DNA from: Pseudaminobacter soli (ex Li et al. 2025)
GTDB lineage: Bacteria; Pseudomonadota; Alphaproteobacteria; Rhizobiales; Rhizobiaceae
DNA length: 64,000 nt
NCBI RefSeq assembly: GCF_003012705.1
Contig: NZ_PXYL01000008.1
Coordinates: forward strand, 62,001 to 126,000
Reading direction: 5' to 3'
Positions 25,940 through 35,216 of the stretch are shown piece after piece; position 1 is the first letter of the stretch; every line of letters starts with the position of its first letter. The notes under the pieces are model-generated. The model saw nothing but the letters and a program-made list of their open reading frames with translations, searched no databases and was not told the origin of the DNA. Made by a program: the position numbers and the translations under genes.

Positions 25940-26521
25940 TCAACTATATTCGCGTGCGAAAAGCTCGCGCATTTCTGCGAGTTGCGGCGCGCGCTCCGGA
26001 AACAGCGTTCCCAGGAAGGCGAGCGTGAATGTGCCTGGCGCCGAGCCGGGCGCGGAAACGATGCGACTGTCGGCCACTGCATGCGGCACGTCGCGATAGC
26101 GCGCGGCACCCGCATAGTCCGGCTCGTGCCTCAAAATCCAGTCGCGGCCATTGCTGGTGTGGTCGGCCTTGGCGAACAGGCCGGCGCGCGCGAGCGCCAG
26201 CGTGCCGCCGCAGATGCCGCCGACCACGCCGCCACGTTCCTCGACGGTGCGCAGGAGCGCGGAGACGTCCGGCGCGCGGGGCGTGGCCCAGGTGTCAGAG
26301 CCGATGACGGCGATGGCGTCGAGATCGGCATTTTCGGCCGGATCGGCGCCGCGCTGGGGCGTGAGGCGGAAGCCGCTCATCGAATTGACCGCCTCGCCCG
26401 TCGGCGTGAGCGAGACTGTGCGCAGGCCGAACCATTCTACCGCCGAGGCGGCCAGAAGGCCGTATTCCCAGTCGGCGAAACCGTCGATGAAGACAAAACC
26501 GATGGTCCTGGATTCACTCAT
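25940..26521 (-). CDS. DJ-1/PfpI family protein
   Basis: This 193-residue protein has the DJ-1/PfpI fold signature: the N-terminal VFIDGFADWEYGLL with the acidic partner residue, and the nucleophile elbow VVGGICGGTLALARAG with Cys near residue 104. Members act as glyoxalases, deglycases or stress chaperones, or are of unknown activity. It follows a small DUF1127-like gene by about 26 bases on the same strand, behind a palindrome shared with the nearby WYL regulator, so it is probably that regulator's target. Confidence 0.87.
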   Translation of the reverse strand: MSESRTIGFVFIDGFADWEYGLLAASAVEWFGLRTVSLTPTGEAVNSMSGFRLTPQRGADPAENADLDAIAVIGSDTWATPRAPDVSALLRTVEERGGVVGGICGGTLALARAGLFAKADHTSNGRDWILRHEPDYAGAARYRDVPHAVADSRIVSAPGSAPGTFTLAFLGTLFPERAPQLAEMRELFAREYS

Positions 26522-26547
26522 GGCAAACTCCTCTCCGGCGTCATCGA

Positions 26548-26715
26548 TCAGCTGCGGCGCGCGCGGCGCGCTGCGTAGGCGTCGGGCCAGCCTATATCCT
26601 TTTGAATGCTCTCCGGTAGGGAGTTCAGAAAGCGTTCGGTACGGATCTGGTCGCGCAGGGTCTGGATCTTGCCGGCATAGTGCCTGACGGCGCGGAAAAC
26701 ATCGGGGGTGAACAT
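26548..26715 (-). CDS. Small DUF1127-like protein
   Basis: A 55-residue basic protein whose C-terminal part (RTERFLNSLPESIQKDIGW) resembles the Arg-rich DUF1127 motif with its L..L....L.DIG end. GGAGA stands about 6 bases before the ATG at 26715. It is the first gene behind palindrome copy 2 and lies 26 bases upstream of the DJ-1 gene, so the two likely share a message. DUF1127-like proteins of rhizobia are linked to RNA turnover and phosphate responses, but this copy is only a loose match. Confidence 0.7.
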   Translation of the reverse strand: MFTPDVFRAVRHYAGKIQTLRDQIRTERFLNSLPESIQKDIGWPDAYAARRARRS

Positions 26716-26757
26716 GGCGACTCTCCTTGGCTTACGGAGAGCACTATCGCACACCCG

Positions 26758-26779
26758 TCCTGACAACAGTCTGTCAGGA
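26758..26779. promoter_or_regulatory. Palindromic operator, copy 2 (upstream of DUF1127-like/DJ-1 unit)
   Basis: TCCTGACA-ACAGTC-TGTCAGGA has perfect 8-base arms and shares the core of copy 1 at 25901-25926. It lies 43 bases upstream of the first gene of the unit, in the gap behind the prpE stop. Confidence 0.65.
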
Positions 26780-26804
26780 GCCTGCCCGGCGCGGGCGACA
26801 AGTT

Positions 26805-28712
26805 TCAGATCCCGATGCCGCGCGCGGCGAGCGCCGCCTTGATCTCCTCGAGAATGGCCGGATCGTCGATGGTCGCGGGCATGATCCACTCCTCCTTGTC
26901 GGCGATCTTCTGCATGGTGGAGCGCAGAATCTTGCCCGAGCGTGTCTTGGGCAGGCGCTTGATGGTGACCACCAGCTTGAGCGCTGCGACGGCGCCGATA
27001 CGCTCGCGCACCAGCTGCACGATCTCATGTTCGATCGTCGCCGTGTCGCGGGTGGCGGCGGAGGACAGAACGATGAAGCCGCAAGGCACCTGGCCCTTCA
27101 GCTCGTCATGGATGCCGACTACGGCGCATTCGGCGACATCGGGATGCGAGGCCAGCACTTCCTCCATGCCGCCGGTGGAGAGGCGATGGCCGGCGACGTT
27201 GATGATGTCGTCGGTGCGGGCCATGATGAAGAGGTAGCCGTCCTCGTCCAGATACCCGGCGTCGGCGGTCTTGTAGTAGCCGGGGAACTCGTCGAGATAG
27301 GCGCGGTGGAAACGCTCGTCGGCGTGCCACAGCGTAGGCAGGCAGCCGGGCGGCAGCGGCAGCTTTATCACCACATTGCCCAATGTGCCGGGTGCGACCG
27401 GGTGGCCGGCATCGTCCAGCACCTGGACGTCGTAACCGGGCATGGCCACACCCGGCGAGCCGTATTTGACCGGCAGCTGGCCAAGGCCGATCGGGTTCTG
27501 GCTGATCGGAGCACCGGTCTCGGTCTGCCACCAGTGGTCGATCACCGGGCGGTCGAGATGCTGCTCGGCCCATTTGATCGTCTCGGGGTCGGCGCGTTCG
27601 CCGGCCAGGAACAGCGTGCGGAACTTTTTGAGGTCGTAGCGCGGGATGAAGGTGCCGGCCGGGTCTTCCTTGCGGATGGCGCGGAAGGCGGTGGGCGCGG
27701 TGAACAAGGCGACCGCGCCATGCTCGGAAATGACGCGCCAGAAGGTGCCGGCGTCGGGCGTGCCGACCGGCTTGCCCTCGAACAGGATGGTGGTGCAGCC
27801 GTGGAAGAGCGGCGCGTAGACGATGTAGGAATGGCCGACCACCCAGCCGACGTCGGACGCCGCCCAGAAGACCTCGCCGGGCTTGACGCCGAATTCGTGC
27901 TCCATCGACCATTTCAGCATGACCATGTGGCCGCCATTGTCGCGCACCACGCCCTTGGGCTGGCCGGTCGTGCCGGAAGTGTAGAGGATGTAGAGCGGGT
28001 CGGTGGCGAGCACCGGCACGCACGGCACCTCGCGGCCGGACGCCTTCGCGGCGGCGACGGCCTCGGCATAGTCGAGGTCGCGGCCGGGGATGAGATCGCA
28101 GCGCTGTTCCTCGCGCTGCAGGACGATGCAGCGCTCGGGCTTGTGGCGCGCGAGGTCGATCGCGCCATCGAGCAGCGGCTTGTAGGCTATGACGCGGTTC
28201 GGCTCGACGCCGCAGGAGGCCGAGATGATGAGCTTTGGCGTCGCGTCGTCGATGCGGGTGGCAAGCTCCTTGGGCGCAAAGCCGCCGAAAACTACGGAGT
28301 GGATGGCGCCCAGCCGCGCGCAGGCGAGCATGGCAAAGGCCGCTTCGGGCACCATCGGCATATAGATGATGACGCGGTCGCCCTTTTGGACGCCCTGATC
28401 CTGCAGGACGGCAGCCAATGCAGTGACTTCGGCCAGCAGCTCGGCATAGGTGTATTTCTTCTGCCGGCCGGTGATGGGGCTGTCATATATCAGCGCGGTC
28501 TGGTCGGCACGACCGGAGGCGACATGGCGGTCGACGGCGTTGTGGCAGCTGTTGCATTCGGCCCCGGTGAACCAGCGGCCATAGACGCCGGCTAGCGCGT
28601 CGAACACCTTGTCCCACGGCTTGAACCAGTCGATGTCGCGCGCGGCCTCGGCCCAAAAGCCGTCGGGATCGCGTTTCCAGCTCTCATAGACCTGATGATA
28701 GCGCGAAGACAT
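26805..28712 (-). CDS. prpE: Propionyl-CoA synthetase PrpE
   Basis: PrpE activates propionate (and acetate less well) to the CoA thioester through an acyl-adenylate. The 635-residue protein has the adenylate-forming core YTSGTTGQPKG near residue 246, DHWWQTETG, YYKTADAGYLDEDGYLF, and the C-terminal catalytic Lys in TRSGKILR near residue 592. The early segment WFTGAECNSCHNAVDRH separates PrpE from acetyl-CoA synthetase. No prpBCD genes are adjacent, so propionate would enter the methylmalonyl-CoA route or be handled elsewhere. Confidence 0.93.
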   Translation of the reverse strand: MSSRYHQVYESWKRDPDGFWAEAARDIDWFKPWDKVFDALAGVYGRWFTGAECNSCHNAVDRHVASGRADQTALIYDSPITGRQKKYTYAELLAEVTALAAVLQDQGVQKGDRVIIYMPMVPEAAFAMLACARLGAIHSVVFGGFAPKELATRIDDATPKLIISASCGVEPNRVIAYKPLLDGAIDLARHKPERCIVLQREEQRCDLIPGRDLDYAEAVAAAKASGREVPCVPVLATDPLYILYTSGTTGQPKGVVRDNGGHMVMLKWSMEHEFGVKPGEVFWAASDVGWVVGHSYIVYAPLFHGCTTILFEGKPVGTPDAGTFWRVISEHGAVALFTAPTAFRAIRKEDPAGTFIPRYDLKKFRTLFLAGERADPETIKWAEQHLDRPVIDHWWQTETGAPISQNPIGLGQLPVKYGSPGVAMPGYDVQVLDDAGHPVAPGTLGNVVIKLPLPPGCLPTLWHADERFHRAYLDEFPGYYKTADAGYLDEDGYLFIMARTDDIINVAGHRLSTGGMEEVLASHPDVAECAVVGIHDELKGQVPCGFIVLSSAATRDTATIEHEIVQLVRERIGAVAALKLVVTIKRLPKTRSGKILRSTMQKIADKEEWIMPATIDDPAILEEIKAALAARGIGI

Positions 28713-28890
28713 GACGACACCTCCCTATGCCGGGCCTGCACGGCCTTTTCTTAGACAATGATAGTCCAAGGCGTCCATCTGACTAAGGGCTAAGCTGTGA
28801 AACGGTTCGGGGCGGCTCCGGAATTGCGCTGTCTTCGAGTGGAGGCGAGGGCCGCTTTGACAAAGCCCGGAGTTGCTGCTCAATGGCGGC

Positions 28891-29052
28891 ATGTCCAAAG
28901 CGCTTTCGCTCGTCATCATCGGCATCATGCTGATCCAGATCATCAAGCCGCTCGACCTGCCGGGGCTCAGGCAGCGGCGTGATTTCTGGAAACTGGCGCT
29001 CATTGCGCTGGCGGCGATCGGCGTGACGGTGGTGCTCAGCCACAGGTTTTGA
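28891..29052 (+). CDS. Small membrane protein
   Basis: A 53-residue frame, too short for most gene callers. It has two hydrophobic segments (ALSLVIIGIMLIQII, residues 4-18, and LALIALAAIGVTVVL, residues 35-49) joined by a basic loop (PGLRQRRDFWK), so both ends should face the same side. Codon choice is like that of neighbouring genes. I see no clear Shine-Dalgarno site beyond a weak GG. It lies between prpE and zapA. Function unknown. Confidence 0.6.
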   Translation: MSKALSLVIIGIMLIQIIKPLDLPGLRQRRDFWKLALIALAAIGVTVVLSHRF

Positions 29053-29059
29053 TCGGGCT

Positions 29060-29167
29060 GCGGAAAAGAGGGGGCTTGGCTCAAACGGAGCGCGGTTCCG
29101 CTACGGGCAGTGAAGGCGTAGGCACCTGCAAGCCGTAAATCGGCCGCAACCTCAAGCCCGTTCGGCG
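29060..29167 (-). ncRNA. Possible structured RNA downstream of zapA (6S-like position)
   Basis: The interval between the zapA stop and the small membrane protein has no gene but clear secondary structure on the minus strand: GGGCTTG near 29155 can pair with CAAGCCC near 29083, and inside are hairpins with stems CTACG/CGTAG and GCGG/CCGC. In many proteobacteria the 6S RNA gene (ssrS) follows zapA, which makes that a reasonable guess. The interval is shorter than a typical 160-base 6S RNA and I cannot identify the full 6S fold, so confidence is low. Confidence 0.3.
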
Positions 29168-29530
29168 CTATTTGCGCGCGGCCAGCTTTTCGGCCAGGTC
29201 TTCCATGCGCTGGGCAAGGCTCGAAAGCGCGCCGGTCAGGGCGGAATCGTTCTTGTCGGCCTTGGTGAGCGCGTCGTCGCGCGTCTTGCGCAGCGTGGTG
29301 ATCTCGGTCTCCATGCCCTTCACGCGCTTGCGCAGTTCCGCCAGCTCGTCCATCACCATGATGCCGGCCATGACGGTCAGGCGCTGGTCGCCGATTTCGC
29401 CGAAAGAGTCCTTCAGATGCGAGACATAGAGGTCGAAGTTGTTGGCGAGCTCGATCAGGTGCTCTTCCTGGCCCTCGTCGCACGCCATGCGATAGGCCTT
29501 GCCGTCGATCGTGACAGTAACCTGCGCCAT
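29168..29530 (-). CDS. zapA: Cell division protein ZapA
   Basis: ZapA binds FtsZ and bundles its filaments at the division site. The 120-residue protein shows the ZapA N-terminal strand pattern (VTVTIDGKAYRMACDEGQEE), LANNFDLYVSHLK, the helix RLTVMAGIMVMDEL near residues 50-63, and a C-terminal coiled coil. It lies 6 bases after the DUF4164 gene, with which it forms an operon typical of Rhizobiales. Confidence 0.9.
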   Translation of the reverse strand: MAQVTVTIDGKAYRMACDEGQEEHLIELANNFDLYVSHLKDSFGEIGDQRLTVMAGIMVMDELAELRKRVKGMETEITTLRKTRDDALTKADKNDSALTGALSSLAQRMEDLAEKLAARK

Positions 29531-29536
29531 CGGACC

Positions 29537-29848
29537 CTACCTGTCGAGCACGGCGCGGATCGTTTCCATCGCCGTCACCAGCCTGCGTGAGACTTCCTTG
29601 TTGGCTTCCTCCAGCCGCTCGGCGCGCGCTTCCGAATTGTCGAGTTCCTGCGCAAGCCGGCTGCGATCGGCATTCATGCGCTGCACTTCGGCTTCGGCTT
29701 CGCTGTAGTCTTGCTCGCGCTCGAGGTGCGTCGCAACGCTCTGTTCAAGCGTTTCGATTGCCCGGCCGAGCCGGCTGATGACCTCTTTCAGTGTGGTTTC
29801 CCCGGTCATGGCTCCGTCTAAACTCCCGCCCATCACCGAATCGCTCAC
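29537..29848 (-). CDS. DUF4164 family coiled-coil protein
   Basis: The product is a 103-residue coiled-coil protein ([20 protein letters not shown] onward) of the DUF4164 group, which in rhizobia stands directly before zapA. Its function is unknown; the pairing suggests a part in division. The start is uncertain: GTG 29848 gives 103 residues, while ATG 29809 ([10 protein letters not shown]) gives 90 and begins at the conserved part. Confidence 0.8.
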   Translation of the reverse strand: MSDSVMGGSLDGAMTGETTLKEVISRLGRAIETLEQSVATHLEREQDYSEAEAEVQRMNADRSRLAQELDNSEARAERLEEANKEVSRRLVTAMETIRAVLDR

Positions 29849-29985
29849 GTTCAGAACGACTTACCCGGGAAACATTATGCTTCGTGCTAAGGGGGCGTCA
29901 ACAAAGCGATTCGGGCTTTCCCCTGCTATCGCGTTTCGAAACACCGCCGCGACGTCAAGTCCGGGGTGAAAGACCCCGGCTTTGG

Positions 29986-30013
29986 TTGACTCATGCGGCA
30001 TGCCTGCTATGTG
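29986..30013 (+). promoter_or_regulatory. Putative promoter of tkt
   Basis: TTGACT at 29986-29991 and TATGTG at 30008-30013 are 16 bases apart, 57 bases before the tkt ATG. Just upstream is a small hairpin (CCGGGG...CCCCGG, 29961-29979). Confidence 0.4.
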
Positions 30014-30069
30014 TCGCCGAGCTTTTCCAAGGGGGCCCCGCCCCGAAAACCAAGGCCTGGCGAGCAATC

Positions 30070-32058
30070 ATGACCTCACGCGATAAACACGACCGGATGG
30101 CCAATGCGATCCGCTTTCTGTCCATGGATGCCGTCGAGAAGGCGAATTCCGGCCATCCCGGCCTGCCGATGGGCGCCGCGGACATTGCCACCGTTCTCTT
30201 TACCCGCTTCATGAAGCACGATCCGAAGAACCCGCACTGGGCCGACCGCGACCGCTTCGTGCTGTCGGCCGGCCACGGCTCGATGCTGCTCTATTCGCTG
30301 CTCTATCTGACCGGCTACGAGGACATCACCCTCGACCAGATCAAGAATTTCCGCCAGATCGGCTACCGCACCGCGGGCCACCCCGAATTCGGCCACGCCG
30401 CCGGCATCGAGACCACCACCGGTCCGCTCGGCCAGGGCATTGCCAATGCCGTCGGCATGGCGCTCGCCGAACGCATCCTCAACGCCCGTTATGGTGACGC
30501 GCTCGTCGACCACTACACCTATGCGCTGGCTGGCGACGGCTGCCTGATGGAAGGCATCAGCCAGGAAGCGATTGCGCTGGCCGGCCACCTCAAGCTGAAC
30601 AAGCTGATCGTCCTCTGGGACGACAACGACATCACTATCGACGGCGCGGTCTCGCTCTCCGACTCGACCGACCAGCGTGCACGTTTCGCCGCTTCGCACT
30701 GGAACACGCTGGCCGTCGACGGCCACGATCCGGAAGCCATCGCAGCCGCTATCGAGGCGGCCCGCCGCTCCGACCGCCCGACGATGATCGCCTGCAAGAC
30801 CACCATCGGCTTCGGCGCCCCCACCAAGGCCGGCACCAGCAAGGTGCACGGCTCGGCGCTGGGTGCCGAGGAAATCGCCGGCGCCCGCAAGGCGCTGGGC
30901 TGGGATTTCCCGCCCTTCGAAATCCCGTCGGACATTCTCGACGCCTGGCGCGTTTCGGGCCTCAACGCCTGCAAGAAGCGCAAGGAGTGGGAAGCCCGCC
31001 TCGCCGAGACCGACGCCGAGATCCGCGCCGAGTTCGAACGCCGCATGAGCGGCGACCTGCCGGCCAACTTCGATGCGGTCATCGCCGAGTACAAGCAGAA
31101 GCTCGCCGCCGACAAGCCGAAGGTCGCCACCCGCAAGTCGTCGGAAATGGCGCTTGAGGTCATCAACGGCGCGGTGCCCGAGACGATCGGCGGCTCCGCC
31201 GACCTGACCGGTTCCAACAACACCAAGACCAGCCAGACCAAGCCGATCGCCCCCGGCGAATATGCCGGCCGCTATGTCTATTACGGCATCCGCGAGCACG
31301 GCATGGCTGCGGCCATGAACGGCATGGCGCTGCATGGCGGCATCATCCCCTATGGCGGGACCTTCATGACCTTCTCGGACTATGCCCGGCCGGCCATGCG
31401 TCTCGCTTCCCTGATGGGCATCCGCTCCATCTTCGTCATGACGCACGATTCGATCGGCCTCGGCGAAGACGGCCCGACCCACCAGCCGGTCGAGCATCTG
31501 GCGGCGCTGCGCGCGATCCCGAACCACAATGTCTTCCGTCCGGCCGACGCCACCGAAGCCACCGAGTGCTGGCAGCTGGCGCTGGAATCGACCAAGACCC
31601 CGTCGACGCTGGCGCTCACCCGCCAGAACCTGCCGGCGGTGCGTACGGAATATGTCGAGGAAAACCTCTGCGCCTACGGCGCCTACGAGCTGGCAACGGC
31701 CGACGGCGAAGCTGCCGTGACCATCTTCGCCAGCGGCTCGGAAGTCGAGATCGCGCTCGCCGCCCGCGCCCAGCTGCAGGCACACGGCCACCCGACCCGC
31801 GTCGTCTCGGTGCCGTGCTTCGAGCTGTTCGAGAAGCAGAGCGACACCTACAAGGCTGCCCTCATCGGCAATGCCCCGGTCAAGATTGCCATTGAAGCGG
31901 CGATCCGCATGGGTTGGGACCGCTTCATCGGCCTCGATGGCATTTTCATCGGCATGCACGGTTTTGGCGCCAGCGGCACCATCGAGCAGCTCTACCCGCA
32001 CTTCGGCATCACCGCCGAGGCCACGGTGAAGGCCGCTGAAGCACGCCTGTCGAACTGA
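30070..32058 (+). CDS. tkt: Transketolase
   Basis: Transketolase moves two-carbon units between sugar phosphates with thiamine diphosphate, linking the pentose phosphate route to glycolysis. The 662-residue protein has the usual three-part layout: [13 protein letters not shown] near residue 30, [14 protein letters not shown], the cofactor motif [13 protein letters not shown] near residues 156-168, then the second domain with [13 protein letters not shown] (catalytic Glu) and [21 protein letters not shown] 30070 matches family length. gap follows after 26 bases. Confidence 0.96.
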   Translation: MTSRDKHDRMANAIRFLSMDAVEKANSGHPGLPMGAADIATVLFTRFMKHDPKNPHWADRDRFVLSAGHGSMLLYSLLYLTGYEDITLDQIKNFRQIGYRTAGHPEFGHAAGIETTTGPLGQGIANAVGMALAERILNARYGDALVDHYTYALAGDGCLMEGISQEAIALAGHLKLNKLIVLWDDNDITIDGAVSLSDSTDQRARFAASHWNTLAVDGHDPEAIAAAIEAARRSDRPTMIACKTTIGFGAPTKAGTSKVHGSALGAEEIAGARKALGWDFPPFEIPSDILDAWRVSGLNACKKRKEWEARLAETDAEIRAEFERRMSGDLPANFDAVIAEYKQKLAADKPKVATRKSSEMALEVINGAVPETIGGSADLTGSNNTKTSQTKPIAPGEYAGRYVYYGIREHGMAAAMNGMALHGGIIPYGGTFMTFSDYARPAMRLASLMGIRSIFVMTHDSIGLGEDGPTHQPVEHLAALRAIPNHNVFRPADATEATECWQLALESTKTPSTLALTRQNLPAVRTEYVEENLCAYGAYELATADGEAAVTIFASGSEVEIALAARAQLQAHGHPTRVVSVPCFELFEKQSDTYKAALIGNAPVKIAIEAAIRMGWDRFIGLDGIFIGMHGFGASGTIEQLYPHFGITAEATVKAAEARLSN

Positions 32059-32084
32059 TTTTTTGCCCCCAGGGAGAAGCTGAT

Positions 32085-33095
32085 ATGACTGTCAGAGTAG
32101 CCATCAACGGATTTGGCCGCATCGGCCGCAACATTCTGCGCGCCATCTACGAATCCGGCCGCACCGACATCCAGGTCGTCGCCATCAACGACCTCGGCCC
32201 GGTCGAGACCAATGCCCACCTGCTGCGCTATGACAGCGTGCACGGCCGCTTCCCGCATGAGGTGAAGGTCGACGGCGACACGATCAACATCGGCGGCGGC
32301 GCCATCAAGGTCACTGCGATCAAGGATCCGGCCCAGCTGCCGTGGAAGGATCTGAACGTCGACATCGCGCTCGAGTGCACCGGCATCTTCACGTCGAAGG
32401 ACAAGGCTTCGGCGCATCTCGCCGCCGGCGCCAAGCGCGTCATCGTCTCGGCCCCGGCCGACGGTGCCGACCTGACGGTGGTCTATGGCGTCAACCACGA
32501 CCAGATCTCCAAGGACCACATCGTCATTTCCAACGCGTCCTGCACCACCAACTGCCTGGCGCCGGTGGCCATGGTGCTCAACAATGCCTTCGGCATTGAG
32601 AAGGGCTTCATGACGACGATCCACGCCTATACGGGCGACCAGCCGACGCTGGACACCATGCACAAGGATCTCTACCGCGCCCGCGCCGCGGCGATGTCGA
32701 TGATCCCGACCTCGACCGGTGCGGCCAAGGCCGTCGGCCTGGTGCTGCCGGAGCTCAAGGGCAAGCTGGACGGCGTGTCGATCCGCGTGCCGACCCCGAA
32801 CGTCTCGGTCATCGACTTCAAGTTCGTGTCGAAGAAGCCGGTTACGGTGGAAGAGGTCAACGCAGCCCTCGTCGCCGCTGCAGACGGTCCGCTCAAGGGC
32901 ATCCTCGCCTACACCAAGGAGCCGCTGGTGTCGGTCGACCTGAACCACAACCCGGCCTCGTCGACCTTCGCGCTCGACCAGACCAAGGTCATCGACGGCA
33001 ACCTCGTGCGCGTCATGTCCTGGTACGACAACGAGTGGGGCTTCTCCAACCGCATGGCCGACACGGCCGTTGCCATGGCCAAGACCTTCGCCTGA
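32085..33095 (+). CDS. gap: Glyceraldehyde-3-phosphate dehydrogenase
   Basis: The 336-residue enzyme oxidises glyceraldehyde-3-phosphate to 1,3-bisphosphoglycerate. It shows the NAD-binding start [14 protein letters not shown], the active-site [14 protein letters not shown] with Cys near residue 154, the HAYTGDQ segment, and [13 protein letters not shown] at the end. AGGGAGAAG precedes the ATG. It is in one run with tkt (26-base gap) and ends in a strong terminator, so tkt-gap is a transcription unit. Confidence 0.97.
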   Translation: MTVRVAINGFGRIGRNILRAIYESGRTDIQVVAINDLGPVETNAHLLRYDSVHGRFPHEVKVDGDTINIGGGAIKVTAIKDPAQLPWKDLNVDIALECTGIFTSKDKASAHLAAGAKRVIVSAPADGADLTVVYGVNHDQISKDHIVISNASCTTNCLAPVAMVLNNAFGIEKGFMTTIHAYTGDQPTLDTMHKDLYRARAAAMSMIPTSTGAAKAVGLVLPELKGKLDGVSIRVPTPNVSVIDFKFVSKKPVTVEEVNAALVAAADGPLKGILAYTKEPLVSVDLNHNPASSTFALDQTKVIDGNLVRVMSWYDNEWGFSNRMADTAVAMAKTFA

Positions 33096-33123
33096 GACGA
33101 TAGTCTCGCATTGCGCATTCCGG

Positions 33124-33149
33124 ACGCCCGGCCTCACGGCCGGGCGTTT
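33124..33149 (+). terminator. Terminator of tkt-gap
   Basis: A perfect 10-bp stem (ACGCCCGGCC/GGCCGGGCGT, loop TCAC) 28 bases past the gap stop, followed by only a short T-run. Confidence 0.65.
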
Positions 33150-33276
33150 GCGTTACAGTCACCAAAAAATGCACTTGGCATAATCTCTTTCGGCCAAGTC
33201 GCTTGCACATGGCCATGTCTTCGCCGCACTCTGTGAGGAAGTCGAACCACATGGAGCATGGGGAAGCAGACTACCG

Positions 33277-35097
33277 ATGGATCAGGCCATTTATCTCGCG
33301 ACACTGGTCGGTACGGCACTGGTGCTTGCGGCAGCGTTTTCGAGCCTGATAGCCTTCCGCTTCGGCGCGCCACTGCTGCTTCTCTTCCTGGCCATCGGGC
33401 TTGCTACCGGCCAGGACGGCCTCGGCATCCAGTTCGACAATGCGCCGGTCGCCTATTTCGTCGGCTCGTTGGCGCTGGCGGTCATCCTGTTCGATTCGGG
33501 GTTCGGAACGCCCGTCAACGTGCTGCGCCAGGCCGGCCTGCCGGCGCTGACGCTGGCGACCGTAGGCGTCGCCATCACTGCCGTCGTGTTCGGCGTGGCG
33601 GCGCACTACCTGACCCATTTCTCCTGGCTCGAATCCTTCCTGCTGGGCGCGACCGTCGCCTCCACCGACGCGGCGGCGGTGTTCTTCCTGCTGCGCGCCG
33701 GAAACATCAATCTGCGCGAACGCGTGCGCTCGACGCTGGAAATCGAATCGGGCTCCAACGACCCGATCGCCATCTTCCTGACGCTGACGCTGGTCGAGAT
33801 CATCGCAATCGGCGTCAATCCCGAAGCCCAGCTGTTGTTCACCGATCTCGTCGTCGGCTTCTTCGTCACCATGGGCCTGGGTGCTGCCGTGGGCATGCTT
33901 GGCGGCTTTGCCATCGCGCGGCTGGTCGACTGGCTGAACCTCGACCGCGGCCTGACGCCGATCTTCGTGCTGACGCTGTCGCTGCTGGTCTTCGCGGCCG
34001 CCGGCGCCATCGGCGGCTCGGGCTTCCTGGCGGTCTATCTCGCCGGCATGGTCGCCGGCAATTCCGACATCAGGGGTGCTGCGGCGCTGAAGCGCTTCCA
34101 GGGCGGCATGTCGTGGCTGGCGCAGATCATCATGTTCCTGGTGCTCGGTCTGTTTGCCACGCCCTCGCAGTTTCCGGGACTGCTGCTCGGCGCCATCACG
34201 CTCGGCCTGTTCCTGATCTTCATCGCCCGCCCGCTGGCCGTGTGGCTGTGCCTAAAACCGTTTCGCCTTCCGAGCGCCGAAGTCGCCTTCATCTCGTGGG
34301 TGGGCTTGCGCGGCGCGGTGTCGATCCTTCTGGCCATCACCCCGCTGCTGGCCGGGCTGGAGCATGGCCGCCTCATCTTCAACACCGCCTTCATCATCGT
34401 GCTCGTCTCGCTCTTCGTGCAGGGCTGGACGGTCGGCCCGCTTGCCCGCCGCCTCGGCCTGATCGTGCCGCACCGCGCCGGCCCGATCGAGAAGGTCGAG
34501 CTCGAGCTGCCGGGCTCGGCGCACCACGAACTGCTCAGCTACCGCGTCGTGCCGGGCAGCCCGGTGCTGCGCGGCGAGCGCCTGCCGCGCTGGGCGCGCC
34601 CCTCACTGGTGGTGCGCAATGGCGGTTCGATGAAGTTCCCCGACTTCGGCAAGCTGATGGCCGGCGACCGCGTCTACATCTTCGTCCACGACCGCTATCC
34701 GGCGCTGCTCGACCGCCTGTTCACCAGCCGCGTCGACGTCGATCCGGAGGATGCCGAATTCTTCGGCGCCTTCGCCGTCGATCCCGACCGTCCGGCCTCG
34801 GATCTCGAAGCGGCTTACGAGCCGGGCCTCACCGAGGCAGAGCAGAAGATGACCATCGGCGAGCTCTTCCTGTCGCGTTTCGGCGGCCATGTCGAATATG
34901 CCGACCGCCTCAATCTCGGACCCATCGAGCTCATCGTCCGCGACATGGACGAGAAGGGCAAGATCACGGCAATCGGCCTGTCCTTCGAGCCCACCCAGCC
35001 GCAGCCGCTGGTGCCGGAGAACCTGCGCGAACGCCTGCGCGCGCTGTTCGGCCGCGGCGACGGCACGATGAGCAGCCGCGTCAGCGACGAGGCTTGA
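33277..35097 (+). CDS. K+/H+ antiporter, NhaP2/CPA1 type
   Basis: The 606-residue protein has about 12 membrane helices (residues 1-390) of the CPA1 cation/proton antiporter fold, including the helix pattern GATVASTDAAAVFFLLR with its paired acidic residue, and ESGSNDPIAIFLTL, both in the ion site. The soluble C-terminal part carries a TrkA-C-like domain (ELLSYRVVPGSPVLRGERLP) as in NhaP2/CvrA, which exports K+ and regulates cell volume. GGGGAAG precedes the ATG. It sits between gap and pgk, interrupting the usual sugar-gene order. Confidence 0.88.
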   Translation: MDQAIYLATLVGTALVLAAAFSSLIAFRFGAPLLLLFLAIGLATGQDGLGIQFDNAPVAYFVGSLALAVILFDSGFGTPVNVLRQAGLPALTLATVGVAITAVVFGVAAHYLTHFSWLESFLLGATVASTDAAAVFFLLRAGNINLRERVRSTLEIESGSNDPIAIFLTLTLVEIIAIGVNPEAQLLFTDLVVGFFVTMGLGAAVGMLGGFAIARLVDWLNLDRGLTPIFVLTLSLLVFAAAGAIGGSGFLAVYLAGMVAGNSDIRGAAALKRFQGGMSWLAQIIMFLVLGLFATPSQFPGLLLGAITLGLFLIFIARPLAVWLCLKPFRLPSAEVAFISWVGLRGAVSILLAITPLLAGLEHGRLIFNTAFIIVLVSLFVQGWTVGPLARRLGLIVPHRAGPIEKVELELPGSAHHELLSYRVVPGSPVLRGERLPRWARPSLVVRNGGSMKFPDFGKLMAGDRVYIFVHDRYPALLDRLFTSRVDVDPEDAEFFGAFAVDPDRPASDLEAAYEPGLTEAEQKMTIGELFLSRFGGHVEYADRLNLGPIELIVRDMDEKGKITAIGLSFEPTQPQPLVPENLRERLRALFGRGDGTMSSRVSDEA

Positions 35098-35216
35098 ACC
35101 CAGTCAGCGCCAGCGCCGCAGCCGCTTGCTGCGCGACTTGGCTCAAAGCGGTTCTTGCTTCCACCACGCACCGCGATAAGGTTCGCGCGACTCAAATCTA
35201 GGAGAGGATTTTGCCC

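Noticed and set aside
26727-28595. A 622-codon open frame on the plus strand across prpE
   Set aside because: It is antisense to a clear PrpE gene; high GC leaves long shadow frames. Its translation has no domain motif and is rich in Gly, Asp, His and Arg, as such shadows are.
30076-32001. A 641-codon minus-strand frame across tkt
   Set aside because: Shadow of transketolase, which has all family motifs on the plus strand.
33173-33199. Inverted repeat ACTTGGC...GCCAAGT upstream of the antiporter
   Set aside because: Seven-base arms 13 bases apart occur by chance in a window of this size, and no regulator is nearby to suggest an operator.
33258-35201. A 647-codon plus-strand frame overlapping the antiporter in another frame
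   Set aside because: Arg/Pro/Gly-rich out-of-frame reading of the antiporter gene.
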